This document shows, piece by piece, positions 51,745-60,490 of a stretch of 64,000 nucleotides of DNA (the stretch's first letter is position 1; every line of letters starts with the position of its first letter). Under the pieces are notes generated by a model. That model ran no database searches and was not told the DNA's origin. It saw only the letters and a list, made by a program, of their open reading frames with translations. This DNA is from Devosia sp. FKR38. Its GTDB lineage: Bacteria; Pseudomonadota; Alphaproteobacteria; Rhizobiales; Devosiaceae. Position numbers and translations under genes: made by a program. Where the stretch lies: positions 2,063,246 to 2,127,245 of the forward strand of contig NZ_STGC01000005.1 of the NCBI RefSeq assembly GCF_005222805.1. Direction: 5' to 3'.

Positions 51745-53190
51745 TCACCGAAAGACCTTCTGTACCAGTCCGACCCAGGTTTTCGGCAGGCGTCCGAAAA
51801 GCTTGGGCTTGAAATAGGCGCCGGCGGCGCGCTTGGAAATCTCGGCCAGGGTTGGATAGGGGGCGATCATGGACGCCACGGCCGAGAGCTTCACTTTGCC
51901 CGATATCACCAGGCCCCACAGGCTGATCATCTCCCCGGCATGGGGCGCCACGATCGTGGCGCCGAGCACCTTGCCCCTGCCCGTCAGGATCAGCTTGACG
52001 AAGCCCTCCGTGCGGCGTTCGGCCTGTGCCCGGTCGTTGTCATCCATGTGCTCGATGATCACCGTCACATCGCCATGTGTCTTGCGCGCCTCGGCCTCGG
52101 TCAGCCCGACATGGGCCACTTCGGGATCGAGATAGGTCACCCAGGGCAAGGCGGCATAGTCCACCTTGGCCGGCAGGCCGAACATGGCGTTGCGAATGAA
52201 AATGCCGGCATGGTAGCCGGCGATATGGGTGAATTGTGGTCCGCCAGCCACATCGCCGAGTGCGAAGATGCGGGGGTTTGACGTCCGCAGCCGGCCGTCC
52301 ACCACAATTCCCTTGGCTCCGCTCTCGACGCCAGCCAGTTCCAGCCCCATGTCCTCGACATTGGCCTTGCGGCCGGCTGCGACCAGCACATGGCTTGCCG
52401 TGATGTCGTGTCGGTCGGTGGGCGTTTCGATGGTTGCGCTCACGCCTGATTGGGTCTTCTGTGGATCGATCAGTTTGGCGTGTTCATGCAGCACGATGCC
52501 TTCATCGCGCAGGACGCCCCGGATCAGTTCGGCGGCCTCCGGCTCGTCGCGCGGCAGGATGCCGGCAACATCCACAATGGTGACCTGCGCCCCCAGGCGC
52601 CGGAACGCCTGCGCCATCTCCAGTCCGATGGGCCCGCCCCCAATGATCAGCAGATGATCGGGGCGCGCGATCATCTCGAAAACGCTCTCGTTGGTCAGCG
52701 GATCAAGCGCGCGCAGGCCCGGCACCGGTGGGACAATTGCCCTCGAGCCAGTGGCGATCACGAAGCGGCGTGCCGTTATGCGGTAGGGCCCGGCGACCAG
52801 TTCGGTGGGGCTGGTGAAGCGCGCAATCTGCCTGATGACCTTGATGCCCAGGCCTTCGAAGCGCTCGACACTGTCATGGGGGGCAATGGCGGCGATCACG
52901 CCATGGATATGGTGGTGAATGGCCTCGAAATCGATTCGGGGCGCAATCGCCTCCCCAACGCCCAGAGCCATGGCGGCGGTGAACATATGGGCGGCATGGG
53001 CCGCTGCGATCAGCGATTTGGACGGAACGCAGCCGGTGTTAAGGCAATCCCCACCCATGGCCCCCCTCTCGATGAGCACGACTTTTGCCCCAAGCTGGGC
53101 CGCGCCCGCCGCAGCACTCAGGCCGGCCGAGCCGCCCCCGATCACGCACACATCGCAGGAAAGGCTTTCGGCGGGGGATTTGGCTTGCAT
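51745..53190 (-). CDS. Mercuric-reductase-like pyridine nucleotide-disulfide oxidoreductase
   Basis: A 481-aa flavoprotein: FAD fold VCVIGGGSAGLSAAAGAAQLG, redox disulfide GGDCLNTGCVPSK, NAD fold LLIIGGGPIGLEMAQAFRRLG, second FAD motif RIFALGDVAGG, and a C-terminal dimerisation domain ending IAPYPTLAEISKRAAGAYFKPKLF. It lacks the N-terminal HMA domain and the C-terminal Cys pair of true MerA. Such proteins are often found after VTT/TVP38 genes. Last gene of the sigma-factor operon. Confidence 0.87.
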   Translation of the reverse strand: MQAKSPAESLSCDVCVIGGGSAGLSAAAGAAQLGAKVVLIERGAMGGDCLNTGCVPSKSLIAAAHAAHMFTAAMALGVGEAIAPRIDFEAIHHHIHGVIAAIAPHDSVERFEGLGIKVIRQIARFTSPTELVAGPYRITARRFVIATGSRAIVPPVPGLRALDPLTNESVFEMIARPDHLLIIGGGPIGLEMAQAFRRLGAQVTIVDVAGILPRDEPEAAELIRGVLRDEGIVLHEHAKLIDPQKTQSGVSATIETPTDRHDITASHVLVAAGRKANVEDMGLELAGVESGAKGIVVDGRLRTSNPRIFALGDVAGGPQFTHIAGYHAGIFIRNAMFGLPAKVDYAALPWVTYLDPEVAHVGLTEAEARKTHGDVTVIIEHMDDNDRAQAERRTEGFVKLILTGRGKVLGATIVAPHAGEMISLWGLVISGKVKLSAVASMIAPYPTLAEISKRAAGAYFKPKLFGRLPKTWVGLVQKVFR

Positions 53191-53237
53191 CGATGGGCTC
53201 GCTTGACTCTTTGCTGCACCTTGGTCTGACGAGGCGA

Positions 53238-53990
53238 TCAGGTGTTACGCGCAGCCCAGTGCTTTCGGATGACGCTGGCAATCGGCGCGACCGCAGCCAG
53301 GAGCGCGAGCCCGAGCAGCCCCAGGGTGATGCCAGGTGTCACCAGATCGCCGACGCCCACGGGACGATCACGCGTCGCTGCTTCCGCAAGGATGGTCTCT
53401 AGCCCCTGGCCGATCGAGGCATAGACCATGGCGCCCGGCAGAATGCCCAGGAGCGTTGCCGCGACATAGGTGGTGAGGGGAACCTTGAAGAGGGCGGGCA
53501 GGACATTGATCGCCGAAAAGGGGAAGATGGGCGCCAGCCGCAGGGCGAGCAGATAGCTGAACGCATTGGCTTCGAACCCGCGCGCAACCTTGCCGGCCAT
53601 TGCGTTCACGCGCGACCTCAGGCCCTCGCCGAAGGCCGTCTGGGCGGCCCAGAACAGCACGGTCGCACCAATGGTGGCGCCTGCGGCCGCCAGCAGGCCA
53701 CCAAGCCAAATGCCATAGAGAAAGCCGCCCGCCAGGGTCAGCAGCCAGGTCGCCGGAAACGCCACAGCCACGGCCAGCCCATAGGCCAGGACATAGGCGA
53801 GAGCGGCCAGCCAGCCATGGTCGAGGGCAAAGCCCTTTAAGGTCAGGCGGATCGCGGCCAGATAGTCCAGCGTCAGATAGCGATGCCAGCCCAGCAGCAA
53901 GCCCGTGAGCAGCACGATGACAATCAGGCCGAGGGGCGCGAACCGCAGGAGGGCCTTGGCCGGCGCGGGGGCGCGTGTGCTGGGCTGCAC
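53238..53990 (-). CDS. TVP38/TMEM64 (VTT domain) membrane protein
   Basis: A 250-aa protein with about six hydrophobic segments. The VTT/SNARE-associated core is visible: AVAFPATWLLTLAGGFLYGIWLGGLLAAAGATIGATVLFWAAQ, then LLALRLAPIFPFSAINVLPALFKVPLTTYVAATLLGILPGAMVYASIGQGL. The family is related to DedA scramblases and tied to metal tolerance or lipid transport. It abuts the desaturase-family gene (1-bp gap). Confidence 0.88.
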   Translation of the reverse strand: MQPSTRAPAPAKALLRFAPLGLIVIVLLTGLLLGWHRYLTLDYLAAIRLTLKGFALDHGWLAALAYVLAYGLAVAVAFPATWLLTLAGGFLYGIWLGGLLAAAGATIGATVLFWAAQTAFGEGLRSRVNAMAGKVARGFEANAFSYLLALRLAPIFPFSAINVLPALFKVPLTTYVAATLLGILPGAMVYASIGQGLETILAEAATRDRPVGVGDLVTPGITLGLLGLALLAAVAPIASVIRKHWAARNT

Positions 53991-53991
53991 G

Positions 53992-54807
53992 TCAGCGCCT
54001 CCTGAATGGCAGCAGCAATGACCAGCCTAGCCGTGTGGGCGCTGTGTCGCGATAGTCCTCCAGACCGATATCGATGCGGTCCTGTCCCTTGGCGGGCTGG
54101 TCGGTATAGGTGGCGAATAGCCGGTCCCAGATGGCGAGACTGAAGCCATAATTGCTGTCGGTCTCGCGGCGGTCCGTGGAGTGGTGGATGCGATGCATGT
54201 CGGGTGTCACCACCAGCAGGCGGATGATGCGATCAACCCGGGTCGGCAGGCCAATATTGGCGTGGTTGAACATGGCCGCACCATTGAGCACGACTTCAAA
54301 GATCAGCACCGCCCAGGCCGGGGCTCCAAGCGCCACCACAATGGCCGCCTTCCACGCCATAGACAGCACGATCTCGAGCGGGTGAAACCGCAGCGCCGTG
54401 GTGACGTCAAAACCGGTATCGGCATGGTGCATGCGGTGGATGCGCCACAGGATCGGAATCTTGTGGCTGAGCAGATGCTCGAGCCAGACCGCAAAGTCGA
54501 GGACAATGATGGAGATGGCTGCTGCCAGCCACGGCGGCATGCTGATCTGGTTGAAAATGCCGTATCCCTGGCTCTCGGCCCAGAGCGCGGTGCCCACCGC
54601 CGCGGCGGGAAACAGCACGCGCAGGCTCACCGACGACAGCACCAGCATGGCCAGATTGGTCATCCACCGCCGTGTCTTGAGTGCAGCCAGCATTTCGGGG
54701 CGTTCGAGCCGCGGGTGGGTGAGTTCGACAATGGCCAGCAGCCCGAAGATCAGCACGAAGGAACCAAACCGAATGACAGGTTCGGGCAGAAACAGGGCGT
54801 CGTTCAT
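53992..54807 (-). CDS. Sterol desaturase/fatty acid hydroxylase-family protein
   Basis: A 271-aa membrane protein with the di-iron histidine motifs: HLLSH, HRMHHAD, a long hydrophobic hairpin, FNHANIG and HRIHHSTDRRETDSNYG. These clusters bind two irons on the cytoplasmic side. The family oxidises lipids or carotenoids. In this operon it may modify membrane lipids as a stress response. Substrate unknown. Confidence 0.88.
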   Translation of the reverse strand: MNDALFLPEPVIRFGSFVLIFGLLAIVELTHPRLERPEMLAALKTRRWMTNLAMLVLSSVSLRVLFPAAAVGTALWAESQGYGIFNQISMPPWLAAAISIIVLDFAVWLEHLLSHKIPILWRIHRMHHADTGFDVTTALRFHPLEIVLSMAWKAAIVVALGAPAWAVLIFEVVLNGAAMFNHANIGLPTRVDRIIRLLVVTPDMHRIHHSTDRRETDSNYGFSLAIWDRLFATYTDQPAKGQDRIDIGLEDYRDTAPTRLGWSLLLPFRRR

Positions 54808-54858
54808 AGCGGGCTCAGCCTTTGCATGTGAAGCCAGGTCTTCTGACCTGCCTGACTG

Positions 54859-55617
54859 TTACATTCGCTTGTCGGTGACGGGTGGTGCGGCGCGCAGTTT
54901 TGTGAACAGGCCGCGCCGCATCAAGCCGGTCATGACCGATGGTGCCACCAGGCCCGACAGGCCGGCCAGCGCCTGCGCCACAGTTCCATACACGGTTCCG
55001 GAGCGATGGCGCCGGCGAAGGACGCGGCTGGCCAGAGCGGCCGGGGATTGCCGCTTGCAGCCTTTGCTGCCAACAGGCGCATAATGTCTGGCATGATCGG
55101 TATCGAGCGGGCCCGGTAGAACCGTGAGCACGCGGTATGTGCTGGCTGTGCGCAGCGCATTCGCAAAGGCTTCCAGGCCCTGTTTGCTGGCGGCATAGGC
55201 CGCGGCACCGGGGTAGCTCAGCCGGTTGGACAAGGAAGCGACGAAGATCAGGCTGGCGCCCCTGGCAAGCTTGGCGCCAGCGACCAGCAGGCGGGTCAAT
55301 TCCATCGGGGCCAGCAGATTGACGGCAATGACCGCATCCATCTGCCGAAGGTCAATATCTTCAAAAGCCCCCACCGCGCTGATGCCGGCGTTGAAGACGA
55401 CGACATCAAAGACCCGATCGGCATCGAGCGCGGCAACCAGTTCGGGCAGCGCCGCAACGGTCGACAGATCAACCTGGACCGCGTGCAATCCCGGCGGCGC
55501 GCCATCGGGTTGATCGCGATCAAGGCTGACCACCTGGTAGCCGAGTGCCAGCAATTGGTCGACAAAGGCCGCCCCCAGCCCGGCCGATCCGCCTGTCACC
55601 AGGGCCCACCGGCTCAT
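54859..55617 (-). CDS. SDR-family oxidoreductase
   Basis: A 252-aa SDR with full motifs: LVTGGSAGLGAAFVDQLLALG, FNAGIS (for NNAG), LIFVASLSNRL (Ser) and AAYAASKQGLEAF (YxxxK). The C-terminus is basic and hydrophobic. ATG 55617 was chosen over an upstream extension into the next gene. Second SDR of the ECF operon. Confidence 0.87.
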   Translation of the reverse strand: MSRWALVTGGSAGLGAAFVDQLLALGYQVVSLDRDQPDGAPPGLHAVQVDLSTVAALPELVAALDADRVFDVVVFNAGISAVGAFEDIDLRQMDAVIAVNLLAPMELTRLLVAGAKLARGASLIFVASLSNRLSYPGAAAYAASKQGLEAFANALRTASTYRVLTVLPGPLDTDHARHYAPVGSKGCKRQSPAALASRVLRRRHRSGTVYGTVAQALAGLSGLVAPSVMTGLMRRGLFTKLRAAPPVTDKRM

Positions 55618-56291
55618 CGGCGCCCAACCATGGTGAGTGGAGAAATGGTCTTGCTGGCCCGCCCGCCGCCTTCCAGATGATCGATCACGAACCTTGCCAC
55701 CCGGTCCGGGTCCATCAGCAGCCAATCGATCTTGCGGGCATCATAGCCGGCGCGGGCATGCATCGGCGTTCTGGTGGGCCAGAGGCGATAGTACCGAACC
55801 GTGATGCGATCGGCCCACTCCGCACTGAGCGAACGCGCCAATCCGGCCAGGGCGCCCTTGCTGGCACTATAGACTGGCATGCCGGCAGAGCCCTTGTCTG
55901 CGACAGAACCGAGCAGCGCGACCCGGCCTGCTTGACGCGCGAGAGTGGGATAGAGCCCGTGCAGCAGCCGGATCACCGAGCCGAGATTGACGGCCATGGC
56001 CTGCGTGAGCGCGGCCGGGTCTTCGTGTTCGAGCGGCCGATAGAAGCCGGTGCCGGCGGCCAGGACTACGCGATCAGCGGGAGCCGCAAGCGCGATCAAC
56101 GGCGCGGCCGGACCAGACAGGTCCAGCTGGTGATAGGCGATATCGGGAAAGTCTGGCGATAAGTCCGCAGGGGCACGCTGGCCGGTCGCGGTCACATCAT
56201 GGCCCTGGCCTGCCAAGGACCGCGCCAGGCTCAGACCAATGCCGGAACTGGCCCCGGTTACGAAATAGTGTCGGCGGCGACCCTGCTGCAC
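55614..56291 (-). CDS. SDR-family oxidoreductase
   Basis: A 225-aa SDR: FVTGASSGIGLSLARSLAGQG, VVLAAGTGFYRPL (the NAG region), VALLGSVADKG (Ser) and PVYSASKGALAGLARSLSAEW (YxxxK present). It starts with GTG immediately after the anti-sigma stop and overlaps the next SDR by 4 bp. The pair of SDRs is probably cotranscribed with the sigma factor; their substrate is unknown. Confidence 0.85.
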   Translation of the reverse strand: MQQGRRRHYFVTGASSGIGLSLARSLAGQGHDVTATGQRAPADLSPDFPDIAYHQLDLSGPAAPLIALAAPADRVVLAAGTGFYRPLEHEDPAALTQAMAVNLGSVIRLLHGLYPTLARQAGRVALLGSVADKGSAGMPVYSASKGALAGLARSLSAEWADRITVRYYRLWPTRTPMHARAGYDARKIDWLLMDPDRVARFVIDHLEGGGRASKTISPLTMVGRR

Positions 56292-56528
56292 CTATGGCTT
56301 GCCCCTGGCCTTGCGAAAGGCATCGATAACGCCCGGGTCGGGTTCGGCCATATCCTGCTCGGCCTGACCTGACTTGAGCAGCGACACTGTCTTTGCGAGT
56401 TGGTCGACATAGGCACGGCAATGCTTGCACATGAGCAGATGCATCGTGACGCCGACCCGCTGACGCAGGGTCAAGGCGCCTTCCAGGTAGTCGGTCGCGG
56501 TCTCGCTGAGTTCGCGGCAACTAAGCAT
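56292..56528 (-). CDS. Zinc-finger anti-sigma factor
   Basis: A 78-aa protein with the zinc anti-sigma signature His30-x3-Cys34-x2-Cys37 (MHLLMCKHC) plus Cys4. Length and motif match putative zinc-finger (zf-HC2/ZAS) anti-sigma proteins that bind ECF sigma factors and release them on oxidation or metal stress. Lies directly after the sigma gene, as usual. Confidence 0.87.
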   Translation of the reverse strand: MLSCRELSETATDYLEGALTLRQRVGVTMHLLMCKHCRAYVDQLAKTVSLLKSGQAEQDMAEPDPGVIDAFRKARGKP

Positions 56529-56617
56529 AGTCTGGTCTCCAGGGCGGGTGTGGGCGCGCCCAATCGTGATCGCGTATGTAGGTTAGTCCGTCCGGGGCGC
56601 AAACTGTTACGCTTGTC

Positions 56618-57244
56618 TCAGGCCTTTCCCATCAGATCTTCCAGGGTCGCCCTGATACGGGAGCGTCCACGGTGCAGCAGAATGCGGTGATTGGCCTCGC
56701 TGACCTGCAGGATCGTGCAAACCTCTTCGGGTGACAGGCCCTCTATATCGCGCAGGGTCACGACGGCGCGCTGATTGGGCGGCAGTGTTTCCAGAACGGA
56801 CATGGCATGGGCCAGCAATTGCCTGCCCCCCACAATGCGCTCGGGGTTGATTTCGGACCAGCGTCCCGGCGGCGATAGCCAGGAGCCGTCGCCCAGGAAC
56901 CGATCCGGATCAACGGCCGGATCATTGTAGCCCATGTCCGTGAACGACACAGAGCGGCCGTTGCGCTTGGCCTTGGTGCGGGCAATATTGGCGAGAACCG
57001 CAAAGGTCCAGCTCTTGATGGATGAGCGTTCCTCGAATTTGGCAAGGCCGGAGATCAGGGCCAGCCAGGTGTCCTGCACGGCCTCTTCTGCTGCCGCAGG
57101 GTCGCGCAGAAATGTGCGGGCAAAGGCCAGCATGGATTTGTGCTGGTCTGCCACAAGGCCGCGAAAGGCCTTCTCGTCCCCGCGCTTGAGCGCTTGAATC
57201 AGTGCGCGCTCATCGCGCCTGGAGCCCGTTGCGCCCAAAACCAT
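56618..57244 (-). CDS. ECF-type RNA polymerase sigma factor
   Basis: A 208-aa sigma-70-family ECF protein. Region 2: EKAFRGLVADQHKSMLAFARTFLRDPAAAEEAVQDTWLALISGLAKFEERSSIKSWTFAVLANIARTKAKR. Region 4: VLETLPPNQRAVVTLRDIEGLSPEEVCTILQVSEANHRILLHRGRSRIRATL. The linker (about 95-135) is longer than average. It should direct transcription from its own promoter (57275-57301) and of the bufferin operon. First gene of a seven-gene leftward operon. Confidence 0.92.
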   Translation of the reverse strand: MVLGATGSRRDERALIQALKRGDEKAFRGLVADQHKSMLAFARTFLRDPAAAEEAVQDTWLALISGLAKFEERSSIKSWTFAVLANIARTKAKRNGRSVSFTDMGYNDPAVDPDRFLGDGSWLSPPGRWSEINPERIVGGRQLLAHAMSVLETLPPNQRAVVTLRDIEGLSPEEVCTILQVSEANHRILLHRGRSRIRATLEDLMGKA

Positions 57245-57274
57245 CCCGCCCCGCTATCCCTGCTTCCCCTTGCC

Positions 57275-57301
57275 ATTCGCATCACCCATGGCAACGGTTA
57301 C
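57275..57301 (-). promoter_or_regulatory. Predicted ECF promoter of the sigma-factor operon
   Basis: On the minus strand, GTAAC (57297-57301) and CGAAT (57275-57279) are 17 bp apart, about 30 bp before the sigma-factor start. The same boxes, 16 bp apart, precede the bufferin precursor gene. Autoregulation is common for ECF sigma factors. Resembles GTAAC/CGAA promoters of Caulobacter SigF-type regulons. Confidence 0.6.
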
Positions 57302-57406
57302 AGAAAACCCTCATGGCGTTGTAACAGATGCCGTGCGCGGACAACCAAGTGATACAGTTACCAAAGGCCGGCGGTCGCACCGCTGCATCAGGGAAGCAGA
57401 CTCCGC

Positions 57407-58015
57407 GTGCTCGACAGCTACCTCATCCCGACACAGGAACGCCTCTTGCGGCCATTCGCAGCGCGCCTGTTGGCGCTTGGTGCCACCGCCAATGGTATCA
57501 CCATTGCCGGCTTCCTTGTCGGCCTTGCCGCCGTGCCGGCCATAGCCTTCGGCCAGTTCCCGCTCGGTCTGGCGCTGATTGCACTCAACCGGCTCCTGGA
57601 TGGGCTTGATGGAGCGGTGGCCCGCCTGGCTGGCCCGACCGACCGCGGTGCTTTCCTGGATATCGCACTCGACTTCTTCTTTTATGCCGCCATCCCCTTT
57701 GCCTTTGTGCTGGCCGATCCTGCGGCAAACGGATTGGCGGGGTCGTTGCTACTGCTGTCCTTTGTCGGCACAGGGTCGAGCTTTCTGGCTTTCGCGGTGA
57801 TCGCGCAACGGCGGGGCCTGTCCTCGCTGAAGATGCCCAAGAAGGGGCTCTACTATCTGGGCGGCATCACCGAAGGCGCCGAGACCATTGCGCTGTTTGT
57901 GCTAATCTGCCTTTTCCCCACGCTCTTCCCCTTTATCGCAACCGCCTTTGCTGCCCTGGCGCTGGTGACCACGCTGGTGCGGTGGTGGTGGGGCTGGAAG
58001 GCATTTGCAGAGTGA
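57407..58015 (+). CDS. ynjF: CDP-alcohol phosphatidyltransferase (YnjF-like)
   Basis: A 202-aa membrane protein with the CDP-alcohol phosphotransferase motif DG-x2-AR-x8-G-x3-D-x3-D: LDGLDGAVARLAGPTDRGAFLDIALD. About five or six hydrophobic segments. GTG 57407 is the start, with GGGAAG upstream. In E. coli ynjF lies next to ynjBCDE, and the same transporter genes follow here. The alcohol acceptor is unknown. It transfers a phosphatidyl group to an alcohol at the membrane. Confidence 0.82.
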   Translation: MLDSYLIPTQERLLRPFAARLLALGATANGITIAGFLVGLAAVPAIAFGQFPLGLALIALNRLLDGLDGAVARLAGPTDRGAFLDIALDFFFYAAIPFAFVLADPAANGLAGSLLLLSFVGTGSSFLAFAVIAQRRGLSSLKMPKKGLYYLGGITEGAETIALFVLICLFPTLFPFIATAFAALALVTTLVRWWWGWKAFAE

Positions 58016-58055
58016 TGGCCTGTGCTGCCCCACAGCGGTCTGGCGGGGGCCAGCC

Positions 58056-59114
58056 ATGATCTCGCTTGCGCTGCGCGGGCTTGCCAAGTCCTTCGCAGGG
58101 ACAACCGCACTGGCCGGTATCGACCTGACCATTGCTCCGGGGGAACTGGTGACCCTTCTGGGGCCATCCGGTTGCGGCAAGTCGACCCTGCTGCGGCTGA
58201 TCGCGGGCCTGGACATACCCGATCAGGGCGCCATCCTGATCGATGGCCGCGACATATCGGATCTGGACGTCCCAGAGCGCAATGTCGGCCTGGTCTTTCA
58301 GCGCTATGCCCTGTTCCCGCATATGACCGTGCGGCGCAACATCGGCTTTGGGTTGCGCGTGCGGGGGACCCCGGCGGCCGAGACAGAGCGCCGCGTCAGC
58401 GACATGCTCGACATTGTCCAGCTCGGCGACCTCGGCGAGCGGTTCGCCCACCAGTTATCGGGCGGGCAGATGCAGCGGGTGGCCCTGGCCCGCACACTGG
58501 TCACCAGGCCGCGCCTCCTCATGCTCGATGAACCCTTTGCAGCGCTGGACGCTGACCTGCGCCGGCAAATGCGCAGCTTTGTGCGCGATCTGCAGCAAAA
58601 GATGGGCCTGAGCACGATCTTTGTGACGCATGACCAGGCCGAGGCGATGGAGATTTCAGACCGTATCGCCGTGATGCAGTCCGGACGCATCCTGCAGTGC
58701 GACACGCCGGAGATGATCTATCACCAGCCCGTATCCGCGGAGGTGGCCCGGATGACGGGCGAGGCCAATCTTGTGACGGGCCGCGTGGTCAGTCTGGGCG
58801 ATGCCGTTGGCCTAGACCTTGGCTTTGACCCGGTTCCCCTGCCCCGGCGCGGGCTGGCCGCCGGCACCCAGGTGCTGACGCTGATACGCCCGGAAGCCAT
58901 CGCCATTGCGCCAGCTGATCCCGGCGACGGCCACGGCGTCATACAGTCGAGCGCCTTCATGGGCCAGTCCGTCCGCTATTCGATCGCGGTGGGCCCCAAC
59001 GTGTTTCTGGTCGACGATGTGTCGACCCGGCGCCTCGCCCCCGGACAGTGGGTCAGCCTGCGGGTCAGCCCCGATCATGTTTGTGTCTTTCCGCCCCAAG
59101 CCAGCCAGCCCTAA
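58056..59114 (+). CDS. ynjD: ABC transporter ATPase (YnjD/PotA-like)
   Basis: A 352-aa ABC ATPase: Walker A GPSGCGKSTLLRLIAGL, LVFQRYALFPHMTVRRNIGFGLRVRG, signature LSGGQMQRVALARTL, Walker B RLLMLDEPFAAL, switch His FVTHDQAEAME. A C-terminal TOBE-like region (about 250-350) carries LVTGRVVSLGDAVGL and PEAIAIAPADPGDG. It is longer than E. coli YnjD (about 217 aa) and resembles spermidine/iron ATPases with TOBE domains. ATG 58056; frame extension upstream rejected. Confidence 0.88.
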   Translation: MISLALRGLAKSFAGTTALAGIDLTIAPGELVTLLGPSGCGKSTLLRLIAGLDIPDQGAILIDGRDISDLDVPERNVGLVFQRYALFPHMTVRRNIGFGLRVRGTPAAETERRVSDMLDIVQLGDLGERFAHQLSGGQMQRVALARTLVTRPRLLMLDEPFAALDADLRRQMRSFVRDLQQKMGLSTIFVTHDQAEAMEISDRIAVMQSGRILQCDTPEMIYHQPVSAEVARMTGEANLVTGRVVSLGDAVGLDLGFDPVPLPRRGLAAGTQVLTLIRPEAIAIAPADPGDGHGVIQSSAFMGQSVRYSIAVGPNVFLVDDVSTRRLAPGQWVSLRVSPDHVCVFPPQASQP

Positions 59115-59140
59115 CCTGCTCCAATCCATAGAGGTATCAG

Positions 59141-60490
59141 ATGCTCCTTCGGCGCCACTTTCTGTTTGTCGCGTCCCTTCTCGCCTCCACGACGGCTGTC
59201 ATGGCCGACGAGGCCGCGGCGGGTTTTCGGGCGCAGTTCCTGGCTGGCAACTTGAGCTGGGACGACGTCTTGACGCAAGCGCGGTCCGAGGGCGCGGTGC
59301 AGTTCTTCTACTGGGGCGGCGACGACAACCTCAATGTCTGGATGGACAGCGTGGTCGCGCCAGCCATGGCAGCGCTGGGCGTGACCCTGGTGGCCAATCG
59401 CATCACCGCGACCAAGGATGCGGTCGACCTGGTGATCGCCGATGCCGCCGCCGGTCGCACCATCGGTGACGGCAGTGTCGACGCCATCTGGCTCAATGGC
59501 GAGAACTTCTACACCCTCAAGCAGCAGGACCTGCTGTTCGGCTCATTCGCCCGGGCGCTGCCCAATGCGGTCAACTTCGAATGGGAAGCGGCGGACGCCC
59601 GCTCGCAGCTCAACCTGCGGGACTTCGGCACGCTCACCGATGGCGCGGAAGTGCCCTGGTCGGGCGAGCAATATGTCTGCGCCGCCAATCGCGCTCAGCT
59701 GCCTGTCGCACAGACGCCGCACACCTTCGAGGATCTGCGGGCCTATCTGGAGGCCAACCCGGGCAAGTTCGCCTACATCAAGCCGCCCCACTATCTGGGC
59801 AACACCTTTGTTCAGCAGGTGCTCTATGCCTTCAATCCCGACGGCACCGGCGCCGAACCATTCCAGCAAGCCATTGCCGATCTTGGTGCAGCCGAACTGG
59901 CGCGTCTTGTCGCGCCGGGCTTTGCCTATCTCAAGCAGATTGAGCCCTTGCTGCTTGGCGGGCCGCAGGGCGCCGTGCGCTATCCCGAGGACGCTGCGGC
60001 TGCCGAAGGTCTGTTCCGCAATAGCGAGATTCATATCAACTGCGGCTTCGGGCTTTATGCCGTTGCCACCAAGCGCGCCAACGGCAGCTATCCACAGACC
60101 GCCGAGGAGATCATCTTCCCCGCTGGCAACATGATCAAGAACAAGAACTATCTGGCCATCCCGGCCAATGCGCCGAACCCGGCTGCGGCGCTGGTATTGG
60201 CCAATTACATGTCGTCTGTGGACGCACAGGTCACCAAGCTGGACCTTGTGGGCTACCCGGCAGGCATAGACCCCTGGACGCTCGAACTCGCTGATGCCGC
60301 GGCACTGGCGGCGGCGGCCCCGGCCCACTTCGGGGTAACGCAGGACGAGCTGGATGCCAACATTGCGCCGGACACAAACGCGTCGCTGGTCGATGTGATC
60401 GAGGCAACATGGCTCGAATATATCGAGCGCGGCTCGCGCCTGCCCCTGGAGGAGATCGTCGCCAATGCCGTCGCCAAGCTGGCGCCATAG
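59141..60490 (+). CDS. ynjB: ABC transporter substrate-binding protein (YnjB-like)
   Basis: A 449-aa exported protein. Residues 1-22 are a signal peptide (RRHFLFVASLLASTTAVMA). The mature part has VQFFYWGGDDNLNVWMDSVVAPAM, NGENFYTLKQQDLLFG, PWSGEQYV and IPANAPNPAAALVLANYM, the YnjB pattern of a family II extracellular binding protein. The ligand in E. coli is not established. Operon partner of the next two permeases; its 3' end overlaps the first by 26 bp. Confidence 0.85.
   Translation: MLLRRHFLFVASLLASTTAVMADEAAAGFRAQFLAGNLSWDDVLTQARSEGAVQFFYWGGDDNLNVWMDSVVAPAMAALGVTLVANRITATKDAVDLVIADAAAGRTIGDGSVDAIWLNGENFYTLKQQDLLFGSFARALPNAVNFEWEAADARSQLNLRDFGTLTDGAEVPWSGEQYVCAANRAQLPVAQTPHTFEDLRAYLEANPGKFAYIKPPHYLGNTFVQQVLYAFNPDGTGAEPFQQAIADLGAAELARLVAPGFAYLKQIEPLLLGGPQGAVRYPEDAAAAEGLFRNSEIHINCGFGLYAVATKRANGSYPQTAEEIIFPAGNMIKNKNYLAIPANAPNPAAALVLANYMSSVDAQVTKLDLVGYPAGIDPWTLELADAAALAAAAPAHFGVTQDELDANIAPDTNASLVDVIEATWLEYIERGSRLPLEEIVANAVAKLAP

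Noticed and set aside
51745..53190. True mercuric reductase
   Set aside because: Lacks the heavy-metal N-terminal domain and the C-terminal Cys pair; no mer genes nearby.
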